64,000 bases of DNA. Origin: Amycolatopsis sp. 195334CR. GTDB lineage: Bacteria; Actinomycetota; Actinomycetes; Mycobacteriales; Pseudonocardiaceae. The position numbers were made by a program, and so were the translations under genes. The stretch is taken from assembly GCF_017309385.1 (NCBI RefSeq), contig NZ_JAFJMJ010000001.1, positions 372,001 through 436,000 of the forward strand, written 5' to 3'. The notes below the pieces were generated by a model. It was not told the DNA's origin. It worked only from the letters and a program-made list of their open reading frames with translations, and searched no databases. Positions within the stretch are counted from its first letter, which is position 1. Each line of letters starts with the position of its first letter. Of this stretch, positions 34,807 through 43,393 are shown one piece after another.

Positions 34807-35082
34807 TCGTTGTGTCAGATGCAGAGGAGGTCGCACCGGCGGCCCGGTCGACCAGAACACACACGGGCGGATGCTGGCCCCCGGCTCCGGTCTCCGGATC
34901 CGGCGAGCAGCGGGTAGCACTCCCGGTCCACGGCAGTGTCAACCACGTAGGTACCGACCGACCGCAGCCGAGGCATCAGGCTCGGTCAGCCCATCGGGCT
35001 CGGTCAGCACCGGGGGCGCGAGTGCCACCGCGACCGGGGGCGCCACTACTACCGCGACCGCGGCGAAGCCAGGACAAGAAAA
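34807..35082. other. Gene-free interval
   Basis: About 275 bases between two terminators. Open frames exist but they have no RBS, no family resemblance and Arg/Pro/Thr-rich composition. Short CGGTCAG-type repeats (TCGGTCAGCCCATCGGGCT, TCGGTCAGCACCGG) occur near 34981-35010. No promoter or RNA gene was recognised. Confidence 0.4.
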
Positions 35083-35116
35083 ACCGGGTGGAGCGGCGTG
35101 TGCCGCTCCACCCGGT
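35083..35116 (-). terminator. Intrinsic terminator after the S15 peptidase
   Basis: Perfect 15-bp stem (35083-35097 and 35102-35116) with a 4-base loop. Read leftward it is followed by TTTTCTTG. It lies 15 bases past the S15 stop. Confidence 0.85.
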
Positions 35117-35131
35117 CGGGGGAAAGAGAGA

Positions 35132-36808
35132 TCAGGGCAGCGTGAACTCCGGCTTCCCCACCGGCAGCTTCGAGGTGTAGACGCTCAGGTACGTGTCCAG
35201 GTACGGCGCACGAGCGCCTTCGGTGGCCACGTCGTCGGCCGGGTCGTCGGTGGCCAGGGACAGCCGCGCGCCGGTTACCTCGATCTTCTTGCGCGACGGC
35301 GTGTCGATCCAGTCGTTGAGCGGACCGGCCTGGATCGTGCCGATCTCCACCGCCAGCGAGTGGCCGGCGGGCAGCGTCCAGTCGGTCGACTTCAGGTCGA
35401 ACGCCAGCTCGCCACCATCCACAGTGGAAACCTGCTCGTCGAACATGACCGCGGTGCCGTCCGCCGCGACGTCGTACAGCTTGACCATCACGTTGCCGTG
35501 GCCCGCGGCGTTCAGCGACAACCGCGGCGTGCCGGTCAACCGAAGATCCTTCGACAGCGGCTCGGACCACTTGAAGAAGCTGTTCTCCGGCGCGGGCCCC
35601 GGCTCGCCACCATTGTCCACATAGGTACCGTCACCCAGCTCCACCGTGGTGGTGCCGTCCGAAACCGGCCAGCTGTCCTGCGCCCGCCACTTCCCGGCAC
35701 TGTCCTGAACGGCGTAGTCCGGGTACTGAACCGACGGCTGCACACCCTTGAGGTACTGGTCGTAGAAGGACATCGTCTCGGCGAACCAGCCCTCACGCCC
35801 CATCTCCAGGCGCCCGTCCGGCGTGCGGTCGTTGCCACGCTTGTGGTCCCACGGCCCCATCCAGCCGCGCTGCGGACCCTGGTGGTTCTCCAGGTACTCC
35901 TGGATCGCCTCCGGCTCGGTGTTCCACTCCAGGAAACCCTGCGTCACGAACAACGGCGTGTCACTGCCCTTCGCCCCCGCGGCCAGGTCGCGGGTCTTCC
36001 AGTACTCCGACTCCGGATCGGCGGTCTGGTACCCGGCCGAGTTGGCCAGCAGGCACTCCGGGTGCGCCTCCTCGTACTTGGCGTTGGCCAGGTACCGGGG
36101 GTCGTCGTCCGGCAGCTGCGGCAGCGTGGCGATCTTGTTGTAGGTGTTGGCGATGTTGACGATGGTCGAGCGCGGCACCCCGTTCGACCGGAAATTGCGG
36201 TACGGGTCCCAGATCGGCTCCTGCGCGACAACCGCCTTCAGCGCGTCCTGGTTCAGGTTGTTGCCCACCAGCCCGGTGATCGCGTCGTAGGACTTGCCGT
36301 ACATGCCCACCGCACCGGTCGACCACGGCTGGCTCGCCGCCCAGTCGATCGCCGCCTTCACGTCGGCCTGCTCACCCGCCCCGACGAAGTCCAGGCACCC
36401 GGTCGAACCGCCGAAGCCGCGCACGTCGACCATCACGAAGGCGTAGCCCCGGTCGAACAGGTCGGTGCCCTCGATGAAGTCGTTGAACCGCGGCGACGGA
36501 CCGGCCTGCTCGAAACCCTCCACATCGAGCTGCCCCGAGTGCCCGAAGTACGAGCCCGCGGACAGGATCACCGGCACCTTCTCCCCCTCGGGCAGGTCCT
36601 CCGGCAGCAGCACGTCGGCGTGCAACTCCACATCGGACCCGTCCGAGGACGGGAAGAAGTGCTGTGACCACGCGGCACCCTCCGGCACCCGGTCGTTCTC
36701 CTCGTGCGTGACCGGCCCAGCGGCCGCGCTCGCCGGGGTGGCGAGCACCCCGGTCAAGGCCACTACCAGTGCTGAGGCGGCGCACACCGCCGCACGTGAG
36801 TGCTTCAC
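35132..36808 (-). CDS. Exported S15-family X-Pro dipeptidyl-peptidase (CocE/NonD-like)
   Basis: 558 residues from the GTG at 36808, chosen because GGAGGAA is 4 bases upstream and the signal peptide then starts properly (VKHSRAAVCAASALVVALTG, cut after ASAAA). The catalytic domain has the nucleophile Ser in GMYGKSYDAI (near residue 172) and His in GPWDHK. The C-terminal PepX_C jelly roll has GTPRLSLNAAG and HSLAVEIGTIQAG. It should remove X-Pro dipeptides or hydrolyse acyl compounds outside the cell. It lies 96 bases downstream of the RHS toxin, where an immunity gene would be expected, but it is not an immunity protein. Confidence 0.92.
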   Translation of the reverse strand: MKHSRAAVCAASALVVALTGVLATPASAAAGPVTHEENDRVPEGAAWSQHFFPSSDGSDVELHADVLLPEDLPEGEKVPVILSAGSYFGHSGQLDVEGFEQAGPSPRFNDFIEGTDLFDRGYAFVMVDVRGFGGSTGCLDFVGAGEQADVKAAIDWAASQPWSTGAVGMYGKSYDAITGLVGNNLNQDALKAVVAQEPIWDPYRNFRSNGVPRSTIVNIANTYNKIATLPQLPDDDPRYLANAKYEEAHPECLLANSAGYQTADPESEYWKTRDLAAGAKGSDTPLFVTQGFLEWNTEPEAIQEYLENHQGPQRGWMGPWDHKRGNDRTPDGRLEMGREGWFAETMSFYDQYLKGVQPSVQYPDYAVQDSAGKWRAQDSWPVSDGTTTVELGDGTYVDNGGEPGPAPENSFFKWSEPLSKDLRLTGTPRLSLNAAGHGNVMVKLYDVAADGTAVMFDEQVSTVDGGELAFDLKSTDWTLPAGHSLAVEIGTIQAGPLNDWIDTPSRKKIEVTGARLSLATDDPADDVATEGARAPYLDTYLSVYTSKLPVGKPEFTLP

Positions 36809-36904
36809 GTTGTTCCTCCGGCTTCCGGTGATCTCCCGATCGATCACTTCGGAACCCAGGGAACACCGTGCCGCAGGGGCACACTCAAGCCCGGATGCGG
36901 TGGA

Positions 36905-39900
36905 TCACGGTTTCCGATAGGGACGCGTGCCACCGGTTTCCGCGTTGTGCTCGGTGACCTTGATGCCCTGCTCCTCCAGCTTCGGGTACTCGATCTTGTC
37001 GAAGATGTTGTCCGGCCTGCGGTACGGGTAGATGTCCCCGTTCGGGTTCGGGATGCCGGTGCTGGTCTTGTCGCCCGGCTTGTCCGGGAACACCACGTGG
37101 GTGTCCTCTTTGGAGTTCTTCGCGAAGGTCTCCGACGCGTAGTCCCACTTCTCGCTGACCAGCTTCTTCTGGTCGAGGTTGGAACTGCCGTGGTCACCGT
37201 GCGACCAGAACCCCTGGTTCGGGTCGTTCATCTTCGACGGCGGCACCCAGTCGGGCATCTTCAGCTTGTTGTCCGCGATGAGCCCTTCCAGGGTGTTGCC
37301 GCCGTGTTCCTTGGCGATCTGGTTCGCCTTGAACTCGATCGAGCCGAGATACGGGTCGTCGCCGTTCGGGTTGTGCTGCTTGTACCCACCGGACCAGAAG
37401 AAGTGCTTGTCGGCGTTCATCATCTTGTCCAGCTCCGGCTTGAACTTCTGGAACTCCTCCGGCGTCATGCGCAGCACGTCGACCCCGAGGTCGGTCCGCT
37501 TCGGCGGTGGCGGTTTGAGGTCGGGGTGCTGGTCGAAGTCGTCCGGCCGGGGGCGCTTCGGCGTCTCCGGTCCGCCGGTCTTGCCGCAGGAAGGCACCAG
37601 CCCGAGCGGGTCGCCGACGAGCAGCGGCTCGGCGACGTACTGCACCGGGTTGGGCGCGGCGGCCAGGCCGAGCGGGTCCTGGCTGAGGTACCGCGCGGTT
37701 TCCGGGTCGTAGTAGCGGAAGACGTTGTAGCTCAGCCCGGTTTCCTCGTCGCGGTACTGGCCGGGGAAGGCCAGCGGCATCGCTTCGGACCGCGTGCCGG
37801 CGGCACCCCAGAAGCTGCCGCGGTCCTGCCACACCACCGCGCCCCGCTCGTCGAGCAGTTCGGTCGGCGCACCGGCAGGCGAGGTGATCACGCTGCGGAA
37901 GCTGCCCGGATCGTCGGAGCCGCTGCGCTCGACCTGCACGAGCGGGCGGCTGTCCCCGGGGTGGCGCTCCCAGGTCAGGATCCTGGTCGCGCCGTCGGCG
38001 TCCGTCCGCACCCGTTCCACCAGGTCGAAACCGCTCCACAGGAACCGCACGTCCTCGGCGAGTTCGGGCTGGCCGTCCTCGCCGGTGATCCAGCGCCGCT
38101 TGGCGAACCGCCTGCCGAGCGGGTCGTAGTGGTAGGTCCAGCGCGTGCCGTCGGGCGTGGTCGCGCCGCGCAGCCGGTCGAGCTGGTCCCAGGTGTAGGT
38201 CCAGGAGCGTTCGCCGTCCGGGCCGGTGCGGTGGCGCCCGGTGACCCGGCCCTGCCCGTCGCCGGTGTAGCGGGTGGAGCCCGCCGAGAGCAGCGCGTTG
38301 CCGCGGTGGGTGCGTTGTCCCGGCAGGACCGGCGAGGCGGCCGAGGTGATGCGCCCGGCGGAGTCGTGGGTGAACCGCTCCACCCCGGCCGGGCCGTGTG
38401 CCTCGCTGATGCGGCCCGCCTGGTCGAACGAGAGCCGCCACGGCCGCGCGGCGTCGTCGACCGCGGCGAGCCTGCCGTCGGGGCGGTAGCCGTAGGTGCG
38501 CTGCCCGACCCCGGAGATCTCTTCCGCGGCGAGCCGGTCCTCGGCGTCGAACCGCCGCGTGAGCACCACTTCGCCGTCTACGCTGCGGACGACCTCGCGA
38601 GCGGCGTGGTCGTAGGCGAACCCGACCTCGTGGCCGCCGATCCGCAGCGAGCGCGGCAGGCCGTGCTCGTCGAAGCTCCACTCACTGTCCACACCGGACG
38701 AAGTCAGGCGGCGGATCCCGGTGTCGTCGTAGTCCCAGCACACGCCCAGCCCGTTGATCGTCTCGGTGACGACCCGGCCGCGACCGTCCCGGATGATCTC
38801 CAGGCGCGACTCGGGGTTCTCGGCGACGACCAGGTGGCCCTGCTCGTCGTAGGAGTAGCGGGTGACCTCCTCGGTGGTGCGCCGGGCCACGACGTTGCCG
38901 AGCGGGTCGTAGTCGAACTCGGTGGGCTGGCCGAGCCCGTTGGTCATGCGCCGCATCTGCCCGGCCGCATCGTAGGCGTAGGTGAGGCGGCGGCCGTCGA
39001 AGTCGGTCTCCTCGACCAGCCTGCCCGCGGCGTCGTAGGTGTAGCGCCAGGTCAGGCCCTGCGGATTGGTCACCGAGGTCGGCCGCAGCTCACCGTCGTA
39101 GGTGTAGGTCGTGCGCGCGCCCGCGGTGTCGATGTCCTCCAGCACCAGGCCGAACGGCCCGTACACGCGGCGGCGGACCCCGCCCGCCGCGTCGCGGTAC
39201 TCGACCACCTGGCCTTCCGCGTCGTGCACCCACGCCTGCCGGTCGCCGTGCGGGCCGACCCGCCAGGCACGCCGTCCCTGCGCCGTCCAGCCCAGCCGGG
39301 TCTCGCCGCCGGAGGCGGTGTACACCAGCTGGGGCCTGCCGAACAGGTCCCGGCGGCCGGGGCGCGCCGCCGCGTCCGTCACCTGCTCGTCGGCCATCGG
39401 GTCGGGCGCGGCGGTGGGGCCGGTAGAGGTCGACGGCGTTCCTGGCCGGGGAAGGGCGACCGCGGCACCGGAGGCGAGCACCGAGCCGTCCGCCCGGACG
39501 ACCGCGACCAGTTCCCCGTGCTCGTACTCGTACCGGGTCTCGCGCCCGATCTCGTCCACTTCGGACAGGAGCAGGTCGTACCGGCTCCAGCTGTACCGGC
39601 GGGTGCCGCCCAGCGGGTCGATCCGCTCGACCAGCTGGCCCGCCTCGTTCATCCGGTAGGTCCAGGTGTGGCCGAGCGCGTCGGTGTGCCGGGTGACGCC
39701 GGGCTCGTAGGCGAAGGTCGAGTTGTAGTACCCGTTCGCGCCCGCGGTCCGGACGCACCGGCCGGACTGGTCGTAGACGTAGCGGTACCAGGTGCCGTTG
39801 CGGTCCTGCCAGCCGACGAGCCGGTGCTCGAAGTCGTAGTCCAGCGTCATCGGGCGGCCTTCGTAGTCGGCCACCGCGCTGAGCTGCCTCAGCCGGTTGT

Positions 39901-41518
39901 AGCCGAACCGCACCAGTGGTGCCGCGCCGGGCGCGCCGAGCGCCACCACCCGGCCGTCGGCGGCGCTGAACTGGATCTCGGTGCCGTCGTCGCGGCGGAG
40001 CCCGGCGGGCGCGCCGTCCGGCCCGTACCGGAATTCGGTGCGGCTGCCGTACTGCTCGATCGCGGTGAGCGGCACGACGTGACCGGTTCCGGCGAAGTGC
40101 AGTTCGCGCTCGCCCGTCGACAGCCGGTACCCCTCGGGCGTGACGTGCAGCGGGTAGCGGGGGCCTTCCAGCGGCAGCACGGAGGCACCGGCCGGGACCG
40201 GGTACACCAGCACCATGCCGTCCTCGGCGTAGAACCGGACCGCCTCGCGGCCGACCTCCAGCCGCTGGTCCACTGTGGACGCCCAGGACGGGCCGAACCA
40301 CCGGCCGAAGCGGTAACCCGACAGGTGCGTGCGCGACAGCACCAGTTCCCCGGCGTCCCCCGGCAGGACCAGGTCGACCTGCGTCATCAGCACCTCACCG
40401 CGTGCCACGTCCACCGGGTCGGTCACGCAGGTCTTGTTCTGGTCCGGGATCGACCGGTCACGCGCGCCGGGCCCGGTGTCGTTCGGGCGGGGCGGGGTGT
40501 TGTTGCCGCCACCCCTCGGCGTCGGTGTCGGGGTCGGCGTGGGGCTGGGTGTCGGGGTCGGGTTGGGTGTGGGGTCGGGCTTGGGTGCCGGTGGTGGCGG
40601 GGTGCCCGAGGAGCCGTCCGGTTTGGCGCTGCTGCTGGTGGTGTCGCCACCCCCACCGCCGCCGTTGTTGCTTTGCCCGGGTGGCGGGTTGGGGGTGGGC
40701 CCGGAGCTGCTGGGGCTGGTGTCACCACCGCCACCGCGGGTGGTTTCCGGCTTGGGCTGGTTACCGCTCTTGATGTTCTTGAGCGCCTTGGCCGCGTCCC
40801 CGAAGGAGTCGCCGAGCTTCTTGAGCAGCGGGGAGAGCTTGCTCAGCGCCTGGACCAGCTTCTTGGTGATGTCGGCGATCTTCATCGCCGTCTTGGCCAC
40901 CGCGCTGACGACCTGCGGCACCACCCACGCCAGCCCGATGCCCAGGGTGAACAGCACCTGCAACGCCCAGCTGATCATGTGCCCGACCAGCTCGGCGATG
41001 ATGTCGCGCACCAGCGACCGCACCGCCCCGACCACCTCACCCGCGGTACCGATACCGCTGGAGGCCCCCTCGGCCGCGGACTGCGCCCCGGTGATCAACG
41101 TGGCGATATCCGCCCCCCGCGTCCGATACGCATCCCCCGCGGGACCGGTCCAGGACGCGGTGTCCTCCTCGATCATCTTGGCCAGGTCCGCGCTGATCGA
41201 GGACAACTCGGTACCGACGTTCTTCCACGTCTCCGAGTGCGCCTTGATCTCATCCGGGTTCCCGGTCAGCGCGTCGAGGGCGTCCGAGAGCGGTCCACAG
41301 TGCTCGATCAGCCACCCCACCCCGGCGGCGAGGATCGACCCGAAGGGATCCATCGCCATGCCCAGGGCGTCGAGCGCGGTCCCGGCCGCGCCCATCACGC
41401 CGGCGGCCCAGTCACCACTCTCGATCGCCTTGCTGGTCTCGTTGATCGACTCCAGGATCGGGACACCGGAAATCGCCGTGGTCGAGTCCTCGACCTCCGC
41501 GACCAAGGGATTAGCCAT
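36905..41518 (-). CDS. WXG-RHS polymorphic toxin, NADase-like C-terminal domain suspected
   Basis: 1537 residues. Residues 1-170 are a WXG100-like module with the turn SWTGPAGDAYRTR (W123). A hydrophobic helical stretch runs about 170-225. A Gly/Pro/Thr-rich linker spans 251-362. DUF6531 starts near 365 (DPVDVARGEVLMTQVDLVLP). YD/RHS repeats then run to the core end RYYDPETARYLSQDPLGL. The last 230 residues (from about 1308) are the variable toxin: FFWSGGY (about 1371), GGNTLEGLI (1406), SEKWDYASETFAK (1455) and IEYPKLEEQGIKV (1509). That order resembles RHS-tip domains with an ADP-ribosyl-cyclase/NADase-like pattern; this is inference. The WXG part predicts type VII export. No immunity gene follows. 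Confidence 0.85.
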   Translation of the reverse strand: MANPLVAEVEDSTTAISGVPILESINETSKAIESGDWAAGVMGAAGTALDALGMAMDPFGSILAAGVGWLIEHCGPLSDALDALTGNPDEIKAHSETWKNVGTELSSISADLAKMIEEDTASWTGPAGDAYRTRGADIATLITGAQSAAEGASSGIGTAGEVVGAVRSLVRDIIAELVGHMISWALQVLFTLGIGLAWVVPQVVSAVAKTAMKIADITKKLVQALSKLSPLLKKLGDSFGDAAKALKNIKSGNQPKPETTRGGGGDTSPSSSGPTPNPPPGQSNNGGGGGGDTTSSSAKPDGSSGTPPPPAPKPDPTPNPTPTPSPTPTPTPTPRGGGNNTPPRPNDTGPGARDRSIPDQNKTCVTDPVDVARGEVLMTQVDLVLPGDAGELVLSRTHLSGYRFGRWFGPSWASTVDQRLEVGREAVRFYAEDGMVLVYPVPAGASVLPLEGPRYPLHVTPEGYRLSTGERELHFAGTGHVVPLTAIEQYGSRTEFRYGPDGAPAGLRRDDGTEIQFSAADGRVVALGAPGAAPLVRFGYNRLRQLSAVADYEGRPMTLDYDFEHRLVGWQDRNGTWYRYVYDQSGRCVRTAGANGYYNSTFAYEPGVTRHTDALGHTWTYRMNEAGQLVERIDPLGGTRRYSWSRYDLLLSEVDEIGRETRYEYEHGELVAVVRADGSVLASGAAVALPRPGTPSTSTGPTAAPDPMADEQVTDAAARPGRRDLFGRPQLVYTASGGETRLGWTAQGRRAWRVGPHGDRQAWVHDAEGQVVEYRDAAGGVRRRVYGPFGLVLEDIDTAGARTTYTYDGELRPTSVTNPQGLTWRYTYDAAGRLVEETDFDGRRLTYAYDAAGQMRRMTNGLGQPTEFDYDPLGNVVARRTTEEVTRYSYDEQGHLVVAENPESRLEIIRDGRGRVVTETINGLGVCWDYDDTGIRRLTSSGVDSEWSFDEHGLPRSLRIGGHEVGFAYDHAAREVVRSVDGEVVLTRRFDAEDRLAAEEISGVGQRTYGYRPDGRLAAVDDAARPWRLSFDQAGRISEAHGPAGVERFTHDSAGRITSAASPVLPGQRTHRGNALLSAGSTRYTGDGQGRVTGRHRTGPDGERSWTYTWDQLDRLRGATTPDGTRWTYHYDPLGRRFAKRRWITGEDGQPELAEDVRFLWSGFDLVERVRTDADGATRILTWERHPGDSRPLVQVERSGSDDPGSFRSVITSPAGAPTELLDERGAVVWQDRGSFWGAAGTRSEAMPLAFPGQYRDEETGLSYNVFRYYDPETARYLSQDPLGLAAAPNPVQYVAEPLLVGDPLGLVPSCGKTGGPETPKRPRPDDFDQHPDLKPPPPKRTDLGVDVLRMTPEEFQKFKPELDKMMNADKHFFWSGGYKQHNPNGDDPYLGSIEFKANQIAKEHGGNTLEGLIADNKLKMPDWVPPSKMNDPNQGFWSHGDHGSSNLDQKKLVSEKWDYASETFAKNSKEDTHVVFPDKPGDKTSTGIPNPNGDIYPYRRPDNIFDKIEYPKLEEQGIKVTEHNAETGGTRPYRKP

Positions 41519-41647
41519 GGTGGTCAGTCAAGGCAAAGCGGACAACCAGAACAACGGTTCCGCCGGAGAGCGTGCCCGTCCGGCCGCCCGAAGCTGCCCG
41601 ATCATCCAAGGGTGCCGCCGCGGCACCCCCGGCCGTTATCCGATCAG

Positions 41648-41697
41648 TGACGTGGCGTCATATTTCACCCTGAAGGATGTCATGTGGACTGATGACA
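41648..41697 (+). promoter_or_regulatory. Two dyads upstream of the ABC transporter
   Basis: TGACG-TGG-CGTCA at 41648-41660 and TGTCAT-N8-ATGACA at 41678-41697, in an unusually AT-rich patch 45-95 bases before the ATPase start. They share TGAC/GTCA halves, so one regulator may bind both. The regulator is not known; the NB-ARC protein of the cluster is one candidate. Confidence 0.45.
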
Positions 41698-41741
41698 GCG
41701 GTGCACTGGCCGCGCCCGGCCGCTGGGGCTGGAATGGTGGC

Positions 41742-42623
41742 ATGACTTCCACAGCGGTGATCGACGTCGAACGGCTGAACCTGAAGTACGGGGACTTCCA
41801 CGCGGTGAAGGACCTGACCTTCCAGGTCCACCGGGGTGAGTTCTACGCCCTGCTGGGCACCAACGGGGCGGGCAAGACCTCGACGCTGGAGGTCATCGAA
41901 GGCCACCGGACCCCGACCTCGGGCACCGTGCGGGTGCTGGGGCAGAGCCCGCGGAACCGCGCGGCGGTGCGGCCGAAGATGGGCATCATGCTGCAGGAGA
42001 GCGGGTTCACCCCGGACCTGACGGTGCGGGAATCGGTCCGGCTGATCGGTTCGCTGACCCAGCGGGAGGACAGCGTGGACCGCGTTCTGGCCATTGTGGA
42101 CCTGACGCGGAAGGCGGGCACCAAGGTGTCGCAGCTCTCCGGCGGCGAGAAGCGGCGGCTGGACTTCGCCACCGCGATCTGGGGCACGCCGGAGCTGGTC
42201 TTCCTGGACGAGCCGACCACCGGGCTGGACATCCAGTCCAGGGACGCGTTGTGGGACGCGGTGGACCGGCTCCGCGAGGACGGCTCCACCATCGTGCTGA
42301 CCACGCACTACCTGGAGGAGGCCCAGCAGCGCGCGGACCGGATCGGCCTGATGCACCAGGGCACCTTCCACCAGGAGGGCACGGTCGCGGAGCTGACCAG
42401 GACGCTGCCCGCGGTGATCCAGTTCGCGCTGCCGCCCTCGGCACCCGCGCTGCCGCTGGCCGGCCGCCGCGAGCACGGCGGGAAGTTCCTGATCGAGACC
42501 CACCAGTTGCAGAAGGACCTGCTGGTGCTGTTGCGCTGGGCCCAGGACAACGCGGTGGAGCTGCGCGAACTGGAGGCGGGCCCGACCCGGCTCGACGACG
42601 TCTTCCGCGCCATCAACCGCTGA
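41742..42623 (+). CDS. ABC transporter ATPase, probable lanthipeptide self-protection (LanF-like)
   Basis: 293 residues from the ATG at 41742. Walker A is LLGTNGAGKTSTLEV, the Q-loop LQESGF, the signature LSGGEKRRLDFA, Walker B ELVFLDEPTTGLD and the switch His TTHYLEEA. A C-terminal extension of about 80 residues (ELRELEAGPTRLDDVFRAIN) is typical of DrrA/CcmA-type exporters. With the permease 28 bases downstream it forms an ABC-2 exporter. It stands beside the regulator and precursors of the lanthipeptide cluster, so it may pump the product from the membrane. A general drug exporter is the alternative. Confidence 0.9.
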   Translation: MTSTAVIDVERLNLKYGDFHAVKDLTFQVHRGEFYALLGTNGAGKTSTLEVIEGHRTPTSGTVRVLGQSPRNRAAVRPKMGIMLQESGFTPDLTVRESVRLIGSLTQREDSVDRVLAIVDLTRKAGTKVSQLSGGEKRRLDFATAIWGTPELVFLDEPTTGLDIQSRDALWDAVDRLREDGSTIVLTTHYLEEAQQRADRIGLMHQGTFHQEGTVAELTRTLPAVIQFALPPSAPALPLAGRREHGGKFLIETHQLQKDLLVLLRWAQDNAVELRELEAGPTRLDDVFRAINR

Positions 42624-42651
42624 CTCCCCCACGAGAAGAGGAATCGTCACC

Positions 42652-43371
42652 ATGTTGTCCATCGCCCGCGGCGAGCTGATCCAGATCTTCCGCAACCGGT
42701 CGGTGCTGATCACCAGTTTCGTGATCCCGATCGCGGTCTGCGCCTTCTTCATCAACCAGCACGAGACCTTCGCCCAGCTCGCCTCGCTCGGGTACATCGC
42801 GGGGATCGTGATGTTCACCGTGTGCGCGTTCGGCCTGTACACGAGCGTCGTGACCACGCTGGCTTCGCGACGGCAGAACCTGTTCCTCAAGCGGTTGCGC
42901 TCCACGGCCGCCGCCGACCGCTCGATCCTGGTCGGCCTGGTGCTGCCCGCCACGGTGATCGCGGTGGTCCAGATCGTCGCGATCCTGACCGTGTTCGGCG
43001 TGGTCGCCGGGACGCCGGACAACGTCGGCCTGCTGGCGCTGGCGGTGGTGACCACCATCGCGATGATGATCGGCCTCGGCCTGGCCACCGCCGGGCTGAC
43101 CAACTCGCCCGAGCACGCCCAGATCACCACGCTCCCGGTCACGCTCGGCGTGATCGCGGTGGCCAGTTGGGTGGGCATCTCCGGGACCGGGGAACTGACG
43201 TTGCTCAAGCGCCTGCTCCCCGGCGGCTCGGCCACCGAACTGGTGATGAACGCGTGGAACGGCGGTGTCCCGCTCGGTGACTCGCTCCTCCTGCTCGCCC
43301 CGACCCTGGCCTGGGTGGTCGTCGCGGTGTCGCTGGCCTCGCGGCTCTTCCGCTGGGAACCGCGCCGCTGA
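42652..43371 (+). CDS. ABC-2 type permease (LanE/G-like)
   Basis: 239 residues with six predicted membrane helices. The start SIARGELIQIFRNRSVLITS is the amphipathic elbow helix of ABC-2 permeases. LLPGGSATELVMNAWNGG near the end lies in the external re-entrant region. It pairs with the ATPase gene upstream. Only one permease gene is present, so a homodimer is expected. Its stop is 22 bases from that of the convergent SARP-type regulator. Confidence 0.88.
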   Translation: MLSIARGELIQIFRNRSVLITSFVIPIAVCAFFINQHETFAQLASLGYIAGIVMFTVCAFGLYTSVVTTLASRRQNLFLKRLRSTAAADRSILVGLVLPATVIAVVQIVAILTVFGVVAGTPDNVGLLALAVVTTIAMMIGLGLATAGLTNSPEHAQITTLPVTLGVIAVASWVGISGTGELTLLKRLLPGGSATELVMNAWNGGVPLGDSLLLLAPTLAWVVVAVSLASRLFRWEPRR

Positions 43372-43393
43372 CCGCGAGCCCGCCGGACGGCCG

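Noticed and set aside
34812..35180. Open frame between the two terminators
   Set aside because: It runs through a terminator hairpin and has no RBS or family likeness.
40480..40740. Dense short-period repeats that look like a tandem array
   Set aside because: They are the codons of the Pro/Thr/Gly-rich linker of the RHS protein, not a CRISPR or VNTR with conserved spacers.
36800..41650. Very long open frame on the plus strand opposite the RHS gene
   Set aside because: It is the antisense shadow of a high-GC gene; composition is Arg/Val/Gly-rich without domains, while the minus strand gives a coherent WXG-RHS protein.
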